Under the pieces are notes generated by a model. That model was given only the letters and a program-made list of their open reading frames with translations. It ran no database searches and was not told the origin of the DNA. Of a stretch of 64,000 bases of DNA, positions 1-11,000 are shown one piece after another (positions within the stretch are counted from its first letter, which is position 1; each line of letters begins with the position of its first letter). Origin of the DNA: CAYRFF01 sp964423575 (GTDB taxonomy: Bacteria > Bacteroidota > Bacteroidia > Chitinophagales > Saprospiraceae); contig CAYRFF010000012.1 of NCBI GenBank assembly GCA_964423575.1, positions 6,521-70,520 of the forward strand. The letters run 5' to 3'. Position numbers and translations under genes: made by a program.

Positions 1-2
1 GA

Positions 3-536
3 ACAGTGGGTAAGCCAAAGCTCGTATTTGATATTAATTTACTGGCTTCTTACAATCTGGTTCAGGCTTTTAAACCACACCTTGGGGAAGGAAGCTCCAT
101 AGTTCTGCTTTCCTCCATGATGGGACACACAGTACCGCCCAATCCGGCTTATGATGAAGCATTAAGAAATCCTCATAATGAAGACGCTTACGAAGTCATT
201 GAGAAATTCATCGAAAACGATGCCGATAATATGTACAACTTTAGCAAGCGCGGGATACTATTATTAACCAAGGACTTTGCAATGGAACTCGGTCGCCAAG
301 GTGCCAGAATTTCAGCAATTTCACCGGGAGTTATCATGACCCCAATGTCCAAAAAAGCATTGGAAGAACATCCGGAAATCATGCAGCAGACTTTGGACAT
401 GACACCTCTACATCGATACGGAGAACCGGAAGATATTGCACAGGTAGCACGCTTCTTAATCAGTGATGAAGCTAGCTTTATCTCAGGAACGGATATCATC
501 GTGGATGGCGGCGTATTGACACAGATGCTCCCATAA
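3..536 (+). CDS. SDR family oxidoreductase, 5' partial
   Basis: C-terminal part of a classical short-chain dehydrogenase/reductase. The reading frame is open at the window edge, so the N-terminal NAD(P)-binding half lies outside. Counting from the first GTG at base 6, Y77 and K81 form the YxxxK catalytic pair (YNFSK), preceded by a strand ending in SSMMG that supplies the catalytic Ser. The segment AISPGVIMTPM and the C-terminal ISGTDIIVDGG are standard SDR landmarks. About 35 residues lie between the Ser strand and YxxxK, which is longer than usual. The substrate cannot be read from the sequence. A strong intrinsic terminator follows 48 bases after the stop. Confidence 0.85.
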   Translation, partial: TVGKPKLVFDINLLASYNLVQAFKPHLGEGSSIVLLSSMMGHTVPPNPAYDEALRNPHNEDAYEVIEKFIENDADNMYNFSKRGILLLTKDFAMELGRQGARISAISPGVIMTPMSKKALEEHPEIMQQTLDMTPLHRYGEPEDIAQVARFLISDEASFISGTDIIVDGGVLTQMLP

Positions 537-583
537 GCTACCGCAAATTGAATTTATTTATATAACTTGCTTTCTTGATACAC

Positions 584-620
584 AGACTCCTTTTGACCAT
601 TTCTGCAAAAGGAGTCTTTT
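584..620 (+). terminator. Intrinsic terminator after the SDR gene
   Basis: A perfect 12-base stem, AGACTCCTTTTG at 584-595 pairing with CAAAAGGAGTCT at 606-617, with a 10-base loop and a closing run of T. It lies directly downstream of the SDR gene and 18 bases before the esterase start, so it should separate the two transcripts. Confidence 0.85.
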
Positions 621-637
621 AGTTTAATAATTATATC

Positions 638-1792
638 TTGAAAGATTTTTTAACTCTTACTACTGTACTTCTTATTGCTGTTGTCTCTTCTGCACAACAG
701 ACAGACACCTTAAGGTTTTACTCTGAAGCATTTGCTACAGACAGAGAAATCTACGTGAGCACTCCGGAGTCATACAAGTATAGGTCTGACAAACTGAGTT
801 TGCCGGTATATTATATCCTGGATGGACAACATGAATGGTTTGTAAATCCTCTTTTATCTGCGATAGAGTATCTACAATACACACATCAGATACCAGAAGC
901 AATTATAGTGAGTATTCCTTTGGAAAATCGCTATGAGGAATGCGCAATCCAAAGTCTTAAAGGAAGCAAGCTGCCATTGCATACTTTTATAACGGAAGAA
1001 GTTGAGCAGCAATTACAGAAATACAGGCCAAATCCGCATAAAATAATTATTGGACACTCCTTCTCTGCTTCCTTTGCACTTTACTCCTATTTAAAAGCGT
1101 CGGATTATTACTCAGCAGTGATAGCGCATACGCCATTAGATCATTTCAAGGAACTGGTGGAGGCCTTTGAGGAAGAACCTGTAACAGATCTTTCAAAGAT
1201 TTCTATTTCTATTGGTGGCAAGGCGGAGAATCAAGATTATTACCATAGGCAAGCATTTGACAGACTTCAAGAAGAATTTCCGGAGTTTTTCAGTAAAATC
1301 AACATATTTATTGCTGATGATGCAAGCCATAATGCTGTACCGATAGTTGCTACTCCATATCTGCTCAATAAGATATTTTCTGCATTTAATGATAGATTTT
1401 CTTCTATTGCAAAAGTAGATCAGGAATATAAACTCATCTCTGAACCGGGAACTATCAGTGAGGAAATGCAAAAATTACTAGCAGCTTCCTATCTAGGTGG
1501 GCATTACTACGCACCGGAAATTGCAGAACTAAATGGTTTAGCATCTCGGTATTGGAACAGTGATTTAACAGACTATACAATTGCTGTATATGTAATGGCT
1601 CTTTCTTATTATCCCAAGTATTATGATTTCTATTTGCAATTGTATGAATTACTTCTGCCATCAGATGAAAGACAAGCAAAACGACATCTGGAAAAAGCAC
1701 TGGAACTCGTAAATTCTTTAGAAGCAGATTCTCCGGGAAAGCAGGAACTAATTGAGGAAATCAATCAGGAAAAGCTCAACAACGGCTGGTGA
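638..1792 (+). CDS. Secreted alpha/beta hydrolase, esterase D-like
   Basis: 384-residue exported hydrolase. It starts with TTG; there is no in-frame ATG upstream, and this start gives a clean signal peptide (residues 1-20, ending SSAQ). Residues about 30-260 match the putative esterase fold: YYILDG strand, then the nucleophile elbow GHSFS with S141, and a late His in DDASHNAVP as the likely catalytic base. The last 110 residues are helical and resemble a small TPR-like tail. Family members hydrolyse esters of siderophores or acyl groups; the substrate here is unknown. It lies alone between a terminator and an unrelated membrane protein gene. Confidence 0.75.
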   Translation: MKDFLTLTTVLLIAVVSSAQQTDTLRFYSEAFATDREIYVSTPESYKYRSDKLSLPVYYILDGQHEWFVNPLLSAIEYLQYTHQIPEAIIVSIPLENRYEECAIQSLKGSKLPLHTFITEEVEQQLQKYRPNPHKIIIGHSFSASFALYSYLKASDYYSAVIAHTPLDHFKELVEAFEEEPVTDLSKISISIGGKAENQDYYHRQAFDRLQEEFPEFFSKINIFIADDASHNAVPIVATPYLLNKIFSAFNDRFSSIAKVDQEYKLISEPGTISEEMQKLLAASYLGGHYYAPEIAELNGLASRYWNSDLTDYTIAVYVMALSYYPKYYDFYLQLYELLLPSDERQAKRHLEKALELVNSLEADSPGKQELIEEINQEKLNNGW

Positions 1793-1896
1793 TTGTACAT
1801 GGAATTATCGGTCCCACACGTGGAAAGATTATTTTTTATAGCTTTATACCGATTTAATGCAATGATAATAAAGGATATTTCTCCAAGCTTGACAAA

Positions 1897-3303
1897 ATGT
1901 TAAAAGAAAATCAGTTAACTAGAAAGGACGGCTATATCGCAGTAGGAGTATTGTTTATACTACTGACTCTGGCAATCGCATATATGAAGCTACGCATGCT
2001 TTATATGGACGCATCCTTTATGCTGATCAATTTTGTCAATGCAGGCTATCCTATGATTCAGGAGCATCGCTATGGTTCCATCATCACCCAGATGTGGCCT
2101 TGGTTGGGGGCAGAAATGGGAATCTCGTTAACAGGCCTAATGCACATGTATAATGCCTCATTTAACCTGTTTTATCTCACTGTCGGAGCACTACTTGTTT
2201 TTAAATGGAAAGAATACGGCCTGGCGATATTACTCGCCTTATACTTCACATTAATGGCGGGAAGTACTTTTTACTGGACCAATAACGAAATCCATCAGGC
2301 AATGGGTTGGACCTTTATCTGGTGGGGATTATACCGCTACCAATTAAGAGTAAACCGCTCAATAGGACTAAGGTATACGACATTCGGACTGAGTGGAATT
2401 ATGGCCGCAATGACACATCCTCTCATAGTTCCTATAATGATTTTCATCTGGCTATTTGAGATTTTATCTGATATTAAAGCTCAAGGCAAATATCGAGAGA
2501 TAATTATTTTTTCTTTACTCTTATCACTAGGAATCGGCCTGCGAGTTTTCTTCAGTTTTTATGCAGGCTGGTACGACCAGGACAAGATTTCAACAGTCCA
2601 ATCAGGTTTATTGACATCTCCCCTTGCCCTATTTAAAAAGCCTCTTGCCTCCGCTCTCATAAGCAAATATCTAGGTAGCCTTATAGGTGCAACAATGTTT
2701 TTCCTGACTTCATTTTTCCTTCTGGTGCACAAAAGGAAATACATTCTACTGGCAGCATACCTTGGAATTATCCTGGCTTATCATCTGTTGTTTCTAGCAG
2801 CATTTGATAACTGGGTTGACTTTTATTCCGTCAGCGAATTAATTCCCTTGACTATCATTTATGCCCTACCGACAATTTATTATGCTCCGCAATTGGTGGA
2901 TAAACGTATTATAAGCACTGCTCTCCTGGCTATTTTTGCCCTTTGCATTCTTATAATATACCAGGCTGCTGAACCATATAAATTAAGACTGGAAAAGACT
3001 ACGACATACCTGGAACAAATGCGATCATCAGATATGACAAAGGCATTAATTGTGGAAGATGAAACACATGCTGATACATATATAATGACCTGGGCGCTTC
3101 CTTCAGAATCATTACTGACTTCCCTTACTTCGGAAGATGGTATTGCGAGGACTTTCAAAATAATTCCCGCAGCAGATACTACGGCTTTCCTTCAGACTCC
3201 GGCCAATCATTTTCTGGATTGCTTTAAGGAAGTTCCTATTGATGAGATGAATCTAAAATACTTCCCGTTGGATTCTACGGACAATTACAGAATATTAAAA
3301 TAA
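1897..3303 (+). CDS. Polytopic membrane protein of unknown function
   Basis: 468 residues with about ten hydrophobic segments (for example residues 15-30, 95-125, 165-200 and 280-330) and a soluble C-terminal tail of about 90 residues. Aromatic-rich loops such as FYWTNNEIHQAMGWTFIWWG recall polytopic glycosyltransferase-like proteins, but no catalytic motif is recognisable. It starts at an ATG about 100 bases after the esterase gene; no terminator is visible between them, so co-transcription is possible. The function is not known to me. Confidence 0.7.
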   Translation: MLKENQLTRKDGYIAVGVLFILLTLAIAYMKLRMLYMDASFMLINFVNAGYPMIQEHRYGSIITQMWPWLGAEMGISLTGLMHMYNASFNLFYLTVGALLVFKWKEYGLAILLALYFTLMAGSTFYWTNNEIHQAMGWTFIWWGLYRYQLRVNRSIGLRYTTFGLSGIMAAMTHPLIVPIMIFIWLFEILSDIKAQGKYREIIIFSLLLSLGIGLRVFFSFYAGWYDQDKISTVQSGLLTSPLALFKKPLASALISKYLGSLIGATMFFLTSFFLLVHKRKYILLAAYLGIILAYHLLFLAAFDNWVDFYSVSELIPLTIIYALPTIYYAPQLVDKRIISTALLAIFALCILIIYQAAEPYKLRLEKTTTYLEQMRSSDMTKALIVEDETHADTYIMTWALPSESLLTSLTSEDGIARTFKIIPAADTTAFLQTPANHFLDCFKEVPIDEMNLKYFPLDSTDNYRILK

Positions 3304-3399
3304 ATCCTGTTTAATCGCGTATTAGAGATAAGGGAAGTAAATTTCACATTCTTTTAATTTTTTATCTTTATATCTTAAAACAAGAAAACAATTATTTCT

Positions 3400-4077
3400 A
3401 TGGTGTTAATCGTGGAAGATGACAAAGTCCTGAGTAAGAACATCCATACTGCTCTGAGTGCAGAATCTATCCCATCGGAAACTGTCTTCGATGGTGCGCT
3501 TGCTGAGCGGATGCTGCGTCAGAATAATTATGATTGCGTCATTCTCGATGTCAATTTACCGGGCAAAAACGGTTTTGATCTCTGTCGTGAGTTCAGGGCT
3601 TACAATAAGGAGACGCCCGTACTTATGCTTACCGCATTCAGCGAACTCGAAGATAAAGTGCAGGGATTTGATAGTGGTGCTGATGATTATCTTACCAAGC
3701 CATTTTATATGCGCGAATTGATTCTGCGCGTCAATTCATTGATAAAACGATCCGGATATTCTACATCAGATGAAGGCACTAAAAATCTGACCGCTGACGA
3801 TTTGGTAATAACGCCGTCCACCAGAGAAGTAAGTCGACAGGGGCAATCGATTTCACTTACGCCGAGAGAATATCAGATTCTTAAAAAACTAGTTGAGAAT
3901 AAGAGTGAAATCGTTTCCAAAGACGACCTGATCAAAGAAATATGGGGCAGCTCATTTGCCACAACAACCAATACTATAGAAGTCTATATCAATTTCCTTA
4001 GAAATAAAATAGATAAGCCATTTGGAAAAAACAGTATCCGCACCAAAGTCGGATATGGATATTATTTTGAGTCATAA
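3400..4077 (+). CDS. OmpR/PhoB-family response regulator
   Basis: 225-residue transcription factor. The receiver domain (1-115) shows the acidic pair E6/D7-D8, the phospho-acceptor D50 (ILDVNLPG), T78 and the invariant K100 (TKPF). The winged-helix DNA-binding domain (about 128-224) contains the typical LTPREYQIL and IEVYINFLRNKID segments. Its stop codon overlaps the start of the sensor kinase by one base (TAATG), so the two are translationally coupled. The tripartite efflux genes follow in the same direction, making them the likely regulon; this is an inference from gene order. Confidence 0.95.
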   Translation: MVLIVEDDKVLSKNIHTALSAESIPSETVFDGALAERMLRQNNYDCVILDVNLPGKNGFDLCREFRAYNKETPVLMLTAFSELEDKVQGFDSGADDYLTKPFYMRELILRVNSLIKRSGYSTSDEGTKNLTADDLVITPSTREVSRQGQSISLTPREYQILKKLVENKSEIVSKDDLIKEIWGSSFATTTNTIEVYINFLRNKIDKPFGKNSIRTKVGYGYYFES

Positions 4078-5480
4078 TGAAGATTAAGAACAGAATATTA
4101 CTTTATTTTTCTTCAACTGTTATTCTCTTAACAGGAATCTTCCTCATTCTTATTTTCTGGTTATTTTCAGAATACCGAGAGGAGTCCTTCCAGCAGCTGC
4201 AGAAAGAAAAAGCTCAATATACCGTAAAATTATTGGTCGAATTCGAGGAAATGAGTCAGGATCTCGCCCATCTGATGGATGAATTGACCATTCATGACTT
4301 TTACGATGAAAAGATGCTGATTTACGATAGCAATAAAAGATTAATCTTTTCAAGTATTGACGATTTGGCTATACTGAAATCAGAAGAAATACTGAGTGAT
4401 TTATCTCCTCAACGCAACTGGATTGAGACCAAGGAAGATGACTACGATGTCGTAGGTCTATATATTCTCTCCGGCGGAAAAGATTATTACGCTATCAGTA
4501 AAGCACTTGATGACTCAGGATATTCCAAGTTAAATTTTCTTAGGAATGTTCTATTTGCAATATTTCTGGCCATGTCGATTATCGTCTATTTTGTATCGCG
4601 TCTTTTGGCAGAAAAAATCTCTAAGCCGCTTGCAAGTCTTGCGACTAAAATAACTCAATACAATCTCGAAGACGGAGAACTTCCCCATGTAAGCCAGGAA
4701 TCGACTTCAAGCGAAGTGCAGAACCTCACCATAAAATTCAACCAGCTTCTCTCCAGGACTAAGGAAGCATTTACTTTCCAAAAACACACGATTCAACACA
4801 TCTCCCACGAACTTAAAACCCCGGTTGCCGTACTGGTCTCGGAACTTGAAAGGATCCGCAATAACACCATGGATGCACAGACAGCTTCTGAACTAGACTT
4901 GCAGATTACACGATCGCGAGAACTTGGCAATATTATCGATGTCCTTCTGGAGGTTTCAAAGATAGAATCCAGTTCTCCCGTAAACACCGAGAATCTGCGT
5001 ATTGATGAACTCGTATTTGAATTGATTCAACGCATTCACGTCTTACGCCCCGACTTTCACTTCCACGTTAGTTATAATATGGAATCACCGGACGCAGCAG
5101 AACTTACGGCCACGGTCCATGAGAGCCTTATCCGTCAGGTATTTCTTAACCTGCTGACAAATGCAACTGAATATGGCACCGGAAATACTGCAGATGTCGT
5201 ATTTGACAATACAGATCCGTCTCAACTTAAAGTCAGAATTTCCAATCCCGGTCCTGCGATAGAAAAAGATGAAGAAAAATTCCTTTACAGTGTCTTTTTC
5301 CGAGGTAACAATAGCAAAGGCAGACATGGTTTTGGCCTTGGTCTAGCATTTTCCAAGAAGATCCTGGACATCTTTGAGGGCGATATCCAGTATTCCTATT
5401 CGACCGATGGAATCAATGAATTTCTAGTCAGCCTGCCACATATTCGCCAAAAGCAAACCGAAAGTCTTAAACTAAATTAG
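4077..5480 (+). CDS. Sensor histidine kinase, HAMP/HisKA/HATPase
   Basis: 467-residue membrane kinase. Transmembrane helix 1 spans about residues 8-31, a periplasmic sensor region about 32-150, helix 2 about 152-175, followed by a HAMP-like linker. The phosphorylated H244 lies in HISHELKTP. The N box (FLNLLTNATEY) and G box (FGLGLAFSKKI) mark an intact ATPase domain. The periplasmic region is acidic, without an obvious Cys- or His-rich metal site. It forms a pair with the response regulator upstream and precedes heavy-metal-type efflux genes, so sensing of metal or envelope stress is plausible but unproven. Confidence 0.93.
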   Translation: MKIKNRILLYFSSTVILLTGIFLILIFWLFSEYREESFQQLQKEKAQYTVKLLVEFEEMSQDLAHLMDELTIHDFYDEKMLIYDSNKRLIFSSIDDLAILKSEEILSDLSPQRNWIETKEDDYDVVGLYILSGGKDYYAISKALDDSGYSKLNFLRNVLFAIFLAMSIIVYFVSRLLAEKISKPLASLATKITQYNLEDGELPHVSQESTSSEVQNLTIKFNQLLSRTKEAFTFQKHTIQHISHELKTPVAVLVSELERIRNNTMDAQTASELDLQITRSRELGNIIDVLLEVSKIESSSPVNTENLRIDELVFELIQRIHVLRPDFHFHVSYNMESPDAAELTATVHESLIRQVFLNLLTNATEYGTGNTADVVFDNTDPSQLKVRISNPGPAIEKDEEKFLYSVFFRGNNSKGRHGFGLGLAFSKKILDIFEGDIQYSYSTDGINEFLVSLPHIRQKQTESLKLN

Positions 5481-5615
5481 ATATTCCACTCTATACAACT
5501 CAGCTGCTTTACTCCCTATTAACATTTCCCCTTTTTAAGCATAATTTTATCCATTTTAAGGGAATTTTAAGCTTGTTCTTGATTTCTTCGCAGCTTGAAA
5601 AATCAGACTTACTGC

Positions 5616-6917
5616 ATGAAGAACTCATTTGCATTTATCTTATTCGCAATCTTAGCTTTCGCAAATGCTAAAGCCTCAGACACTCTGAAACTAAGCAGAA
5701 CAGAATGTGAAAGCCTGTTTCTTCAAAACAATGGACTGATCCTGGCCGAAAAACTTGGAATATCACAAGCAGAAGCATTGCTATTACAGGCGCGTCTCCT
5801 ACCCAATCCCGAGATAAGTATTGAAGAAGTAAACCTATGGACAACGAGTTCCGGCACCAACAACCCCAATTATTTCGGTGATGAACTACCGCCCATTTTC
5901 GGCAAATTCGGAAAGAACATGCAACTCAGCTTTAATTTGGAACAATTAATTGAAACAGCAGGAAAGAGAAGACTCAGAATCTCAATAGGCAAACAGGAAA
6001 TACAACATGCAGAAGCACAATATGAAGAAATACTCAGGGAACTCTTGATAGATTTCAGGAACAACCTCACAGATTGGCAATATCTACGGCGTCAGATTGA
6101 ATTCCATCAATTCCACTACAACAGCCTGCTCAATATCATTCAACTGATGGAAACCAGAGCACAGGAAGGCATAATTACCAAGGAAGATCCGATACGATTA
6201 AAAATATCAGCGCTTGAACTAAAGAAAGAAATCCATGCACTTGAAACTGATTTGCGAGAAGCAGAAAAGGAGTTAAAAATTAATATGCATATCCCGACAA
6301 ATCAACAAGTTCTAATCGAAGATATACAGTACGACAGAAGTCATTTACCCATGGAGATTCCCGATGTAAACCTCCTAATTGAAATAGCTAAGGAGCATCG
6401 GCCGGACATAAAACAAGCCCGCACTACAGAACAGATTATGCATACTACCTATCTCCTTGAAAAAGCACAGAAGGCACCTGATTTAAACTTAAAAGCCCAT
6501 TATGAGCGAGGCGGCTTCTTCCACAACTTCCTAGGAATAGGAATCGGGCTTGAGCTCCCGCTCTTCGATAGAAATCAGGGAAACATCAAGCATGCAAAAA
6601 TCGCGCATTCGCAGGCTAAATTACTCAGTATTCACCTGGAATCGGCAATAGATAAGGAAATTTTATATGCCAGAGAACAATTGATTCAATCCGTAAGAAT
6701 TTTATCCGATCCAGAGTCGGATTTTGACGAAGAAATCGATGAATTATATCGCAGATATACAGAGCAATTTAAACAAAGAAACATCTCATTACTACAATAC
6801 AATGACTTTACTGCAGCCTGGCTTGACCATAAAATCATAGGCCTGGAAACTGCAATGGAAGTCCATAAAAATATTGATTATCTCAATTTCCTTATAGGAG
6901 AAGACCTGATAAAATAA
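5616..6917 (+). CDS. TolC-family outer membrane efflux protein (CzcC/CusC-like)
   Basis: Outer membrane channel of a tripartite efflux pump, 433 residues from the chosen ATG. A TTG seven codons earlier is in frame, but the ATG gives a normal signal peptide (MKNSFAFILFAILAFANAKA). The body is helical with the LLPNPEIS motif typical of this family near the first barrel strand, and a repeated helix pair in the second half. The adaptor gene follows after 10 bases and the RND pump after that, so the three form one operon. Its signal peptide region contains a copy of the 15-base dispersed motif (5653-5667). Confidence 0.9.
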   Translation: MKNSFAFILFAILAFANAKASDTLKLSRTECESLFLQNNGLILAEKLGISQAEALLLQARLLPNPEISIEEVNLWTTSSGTNNPNYFGDELPPIFGKFGKNMQLSFNLEQLIETAGKRRLRISIGKQEIQHAEAQYEEILRELLIDFRNNLTDWQYLRRQIEFHQFHYNSLLNIIQLMETRAQEGIITKEDPIRLKISALELKKEIHALETDLREAEKELKINMHIPTNQQVLIEDIQYDRSHLPMEIPDVNLLIEIAKEHRPDIKQARTTEQIMHTTYLLEKAQKAPDLNLKAHYERGGFFHNFLGIGIGLELPLFDRNQGNIKHAKIAHSQAKLLSIHLESAIDKEILYAREQLIQSVRILSDPESDFDEEIDELYRRYTEQFKQRNISLLQYNDFTAAWLDHKIIGLETAMEVHKNIDYLNFLIGEDLIK

Positions 6918-6927
6918 TCATTTCAAC

Positions 6928-8016
6928 ATGAAAAAACACTTGTATTATTTCTCATTGCTTTTCATTCTTCTCTCCTCCTGTGGATCTCAGGAAGAAACAG
7001 ACACTACTATTGCCGGAGATCCTTGTATCGGCGAAGAAATGAAGAAATCCATCACTATTTATACAGTGGAGAAAAAACCCGTAAGCGATTACATCCATCT
7101 CACAGGAATTATTGAAGAAAACCCCGAGGATGTACTGAAATTCCACAGCTTGGTAAACGGAATCGTATCAAATACCTATTTCTCCCTCGGAGACCAAGTA
7201 CACAAAGGGCAATTACTTGCAGAAATAAGGAGCGCTGAACTGGCCTCTCTACAAGCAGAAAAACAATCCCTTGAAGTTCAGATTACGGCAGCAGGAAAGC
7301 ACCTCGAGACCTTGACTTCACTATTACAGGATGAAATGATAACCCAGCGGGAATGGCAGGAATCCGGAAGCGAACTGGAAATACTGAAAGCAGAACGAGA
7401 AATGGTTTTATCTCATCTCAGCCTTTACAGTGCAAGTACAGAAAAAGGAGTGTTTCAAATTAAAGCACCTGCAAGCGGTTATATTACCGAAAAGAAGATA
7501 AGACCGGGCTGGCAAATTAACGACTCGGAAGAAGCACTATTTGTCATCTCAGACTTAAATGAAGTATGGGTGATGGCTGACATCTACGCCTCCAATGTCC
7601 GTCACATAGAGGCAGGCATGGACGTAGAAGTAAGTACAATCGCTGAGCCATATAAACTCATACCGGGAAAAATTGCTCAGATTACACGTACAATGGATTC
7701 AGAAAACCGCGTATTGAAAGCGAGAATCCCACTTGCCAATACTGCAGCAGAATTGCAACCCGGAATGCTGGCAGATATACGCGTTTTAAAATCAGAAAAG
7801 AGTATGGCATTGGCAGTGCCTGAAGAAGCGCTCATTTTTTACGACAACCGCCACTATGTAGTTGTCTACTATGACGATTGCAAGATCGATATAAGAGAAG
7901 TCACTCCACTGAGCGAAAATGGAGAATTAGCTTTTATACAGCAGGGTCTTGAAGAGGGCGAAAAAATAATCGCCGGGAATCCCCTACTCCTCTTTGAGAA
8001 AATCCGTCATCAATAA
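6928..8016 (+). CDS. RND efflux periplasmic adaptor lipoprotein (CzcB/CusB-like)
   Basis: 362-residue membrane fusion protein that bridges the inner membrane pump and the TolC-like channel. The N-terminus carries a lipobox (LLSSC, lipidated C18). Then come a barrel-sandwich/lipoyl half (about 70-110), a coiled-coil hairpin (about 105-150, rich in E, L and K), the second lipoyl half (IKAPASGYITE) and a beta-barrel with VWVMADIYASNV. A Cys at about residue 32 (DPCIGEE) lies in the flexible N-terminal stretch. It is separated by 10 and 19 bases from its neighbours. Confidence 0.9.
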   Translation: MKKHLYYFSLLFILLSSCGSQEETDTTIAGDPCIGEEMKKSITIYTVEKKPVSDYIHLTGIIEENPEDVLKFHSLVNGIVSNTYFSLGDQVHKGQLLAEIRSAELASLQAEKQSLEVQITAAGKHLETLTSLLQDEMITQREWQESGSELEILKAEREMVLSHLSLYSASTEKGVFQIKAPASGYITEKKIRPGWQINDSEEALFVISDLNEVWVMADIYASNVRHIEAGMDVEVSTIAEPYKLIPGKIAQITRTMDSENRVLKARIPLANTAAELQPGMLADIRVLKSEKSMALAVPEEALIFYDNRHYVVVYYDDCKIDIREVTPLSENGELAFIQQGLEEGEKIIAGNPLLLFEKIRHQ

Positions 8017-8035
8017 CCTATAACAAAGAACTTCC

Positions 8036-11000
8036 ATGAAAAATCTGGTTCAAGGTATCGTTGCATTCTCTCTGAAAAACCATATAATCGTGTTTTTCCT
8101 TACCTTTTTATTATTGGTAGCAGGAGTTTACAGCTATATCCACACTCCGATTGAAGCCTTTCCGGACGTTACCAATACGCGTGCAAGAGTAATTACGCAA
8201 TGGCCGGGACGCAGTGCAGAAGAAGTCGAGAAATTTGTGACGCTTCCGATAATGAAGGAGTTAAACACCATTCCCAGAAAGACAGAAGTGCGCTCCATTT
8301 CTCTTTTTGGTTTATCCGTTGTTACGGTGATATTTGAAGATGATGTAGACGACTTTTACGCTCAACAATACGGAGCCAATAGAATGCAGGCAGTAGATTT
8401 GCCGGAAGGCGCACATGCAGAAAACGAACCTCCCTCAGGAGCAACCGGTGAAATTTTCCGCTATGTGATAATGAGTGATCGCCCCATCAAGGAATTAACG
8501 GCACTGCAAGACTGGGTTATCGAGCGTGAACTCGTCGCTGTACCCGGCGTTGCAGATGTGGTAAGCTTCGGGGGAGAAGAAAAAATCTACGAAATAAAGA
8601 TTCATCCGACTCAACTCGCCCATTATGATCTTTCGCCCCTGGATTTATTTGAAGCAGTTGCCAAGAGCAATATCAATGTCGGCGGCGATGTCATTGAAAG
8701 AGGAAGTCAGGCTTATGTCGTACGTGGTGTAGGTTTACTTGACAGTAAGGAAGATATTGAAAATATCCTGATTACAGTAAAAGGCACAACGCCCATTCTA
8801 GTAAAACACGTTGCAGATGTACATATTTCTGCCAAGCCCCGACTCGGACAAGTTGCATATCAGGATAATGACGACGTAGTGCAGGGAATTGTCGTAATGC
8901 TCAGAGGAGAAAATCCGGGAGAAGTGATTGAAAGTCTCAAGAAAAAAATCACTGAACTTAATGAACGCATTCTGCCGGACGATGTGAAAATTAAACCGAT
9001 TCTCGATCGCACCACTCTCGTAGAAGCTACGGTAAAAACGGTAAGTACTAATCTACTGGAAGGGATCTTGCTGGTGTCCATTATCGTCTTCATCTTCCTG
9101 TTTAACTGGCGCACCACTCTGATTGTCGCTTCCGTTATTCCGCTTTCCTTCCTGTTTGCAATTATCCTATTAAGAATTCAAGGCCTTCCGGCAAATTTAA
9201 TATCCATGGGATCTATAGATTTTGGACTACTGCTGGAAGGGACTCTCGTCGTCGTGGAAGCAGTATTTGTAGGTATGGTCAGAAAAGCCAATCAAATCGG
9301 AATGTATAGATTTAACCGCATGAGTAAATCGGGTCTAATCTATCATCATGCAGGAAAAGTAGCTCCATATATAGTCTTTGCACAATTGATTCTGATTGTA
9401 GCACTATTCCCCATCTTTTCATTCCAGAAAGTAGAAGGAAAGATGTTTTCACCTCTTGCTTTCACCCTCGGATATGCGCTTCTCGGTTCACTCATCCTGA
9501 GCATCACTTATGTGCCTGCACTCATGAAAGTCATGATGACAAAGAATATCAGGGAAAGGAAAAATATCATCTCTTCTTTCTTTCACAAATCTATGTTTTT
9601 CCTTTTCAGACTCACTGACAAATGGAAACGCATTACCATTGCTGCCTTTTTACTTCTTCTTGCAATAAGCGGCTATAAATTTATGAATCACGGAACGGAA
9701 TTCATCCCAAAATTAAATGAAGGTGCCCTATACGTCCGCGCCACCTTACCCAATAGCATTAACCTGGAAGAATCCGTTAAAATATCCAAGGAAATCCGAC
9801 AGATGATCATGGAATATCCAGAGGTGAAATTTGTCCTGACACAGACCGGACGACCCAATGACGGCACGGACCCCACGGGATTCTTCAATAATGAATTTCA
9901 TATTGAACTACTACCGGAAAAGCAATGGGAACGTAAAATAAGTAAGGATGAAATCACTGACGAATTACGCGAGCGTTTACTTGCAGGATATCCGGGCACA
10001 GTTTTCAGCTTCAGTCAGCCGATTCAGGATAATGTGGAGGAATTTGTGGCCGGAGTGAAAAGCTCACTTGTCGTAAAAATCTACGGTGACAACCTGGTAG
10101 ATCTGGAGCATTATGCCGACCAGGTAGCAGATGCAATCCGACCTGTAGAGGGAATTGAAGACTTGAACGTCTACAGGAATATCGGCCTACCTGAACTGGT
10201 TATTCAGCTACACGATCATAAGCTTGCACGTTATGCGGTAGATATTGCCGATGCACAGACTGTTATAGAAATGGCTATCGGAGGGCGTTCCGCGACCCAG
10301 TTCTATGAAAATGAACGGATCTTTGATGTACGCATCCGCTTTGCCAAGGAATATCGCGATTCCAAGGACAAAATCAAAGAGATCCTGATTCCTACCATGG
10401 ACGGCCGTAAAGTCCCCTTGAAAGAGATTGCCAGTATAGACTACGTTACAGGGCCCACATTTATCTATCGCGACGGCAGCAGTCGATATATCGCAATAGG
10501 ATTCAGTGTTGAAGGTAGAGACTTGGGAAGCACGATAGCAGAGGCCAAGGCACTTGTTGAAGAACATGTCAATCTCCCGACTGCCAATCACATGGTCTGG
10601 GCCGGTGAATTTGAAAGTAAGGAACGAGCAAGCAAGCAATTAACGCTTATTGTACCGGCAGTGCTGTTACTCATTCTATTCTTATTGTATTTCAACTTTG
10701 GCACCGTAAAAGACACGCTTATCGCAGCAAGCACAATCCCCTATGCTTTTATAGGAGGCTATCTCTCTCTGTGGATTACCGGAACAATCTTTGGGATATC
10801 AGCAGGAATCGGGTTTATAATTCTCTTTGGCGTAAACACCATCAACTCCATCTTACTCATCGCAGCGATGAAAGAACGTATGCGAAAAATGGACATCGGC
10901 CTTGCAATAACCGATGCTGTCCACAGCCGTATCAGGCAGATAGTAATGATTGCGCTCATGGGCTCCATGGGATTATTCCCTGCTGCCCTCTCCACCGGCA

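Noticed and set aside
5595..5615. TTG start for the TolC-like gene
   Set aside because: The ATG at 5616 gives a proper signal peptide, and the upstream seven codons disrupt it.
10208..10639. 143-codon frame opposite to the RND pump gene
   Set aside because: It is an antisense shadow of a well-supported gene and resembles no family.
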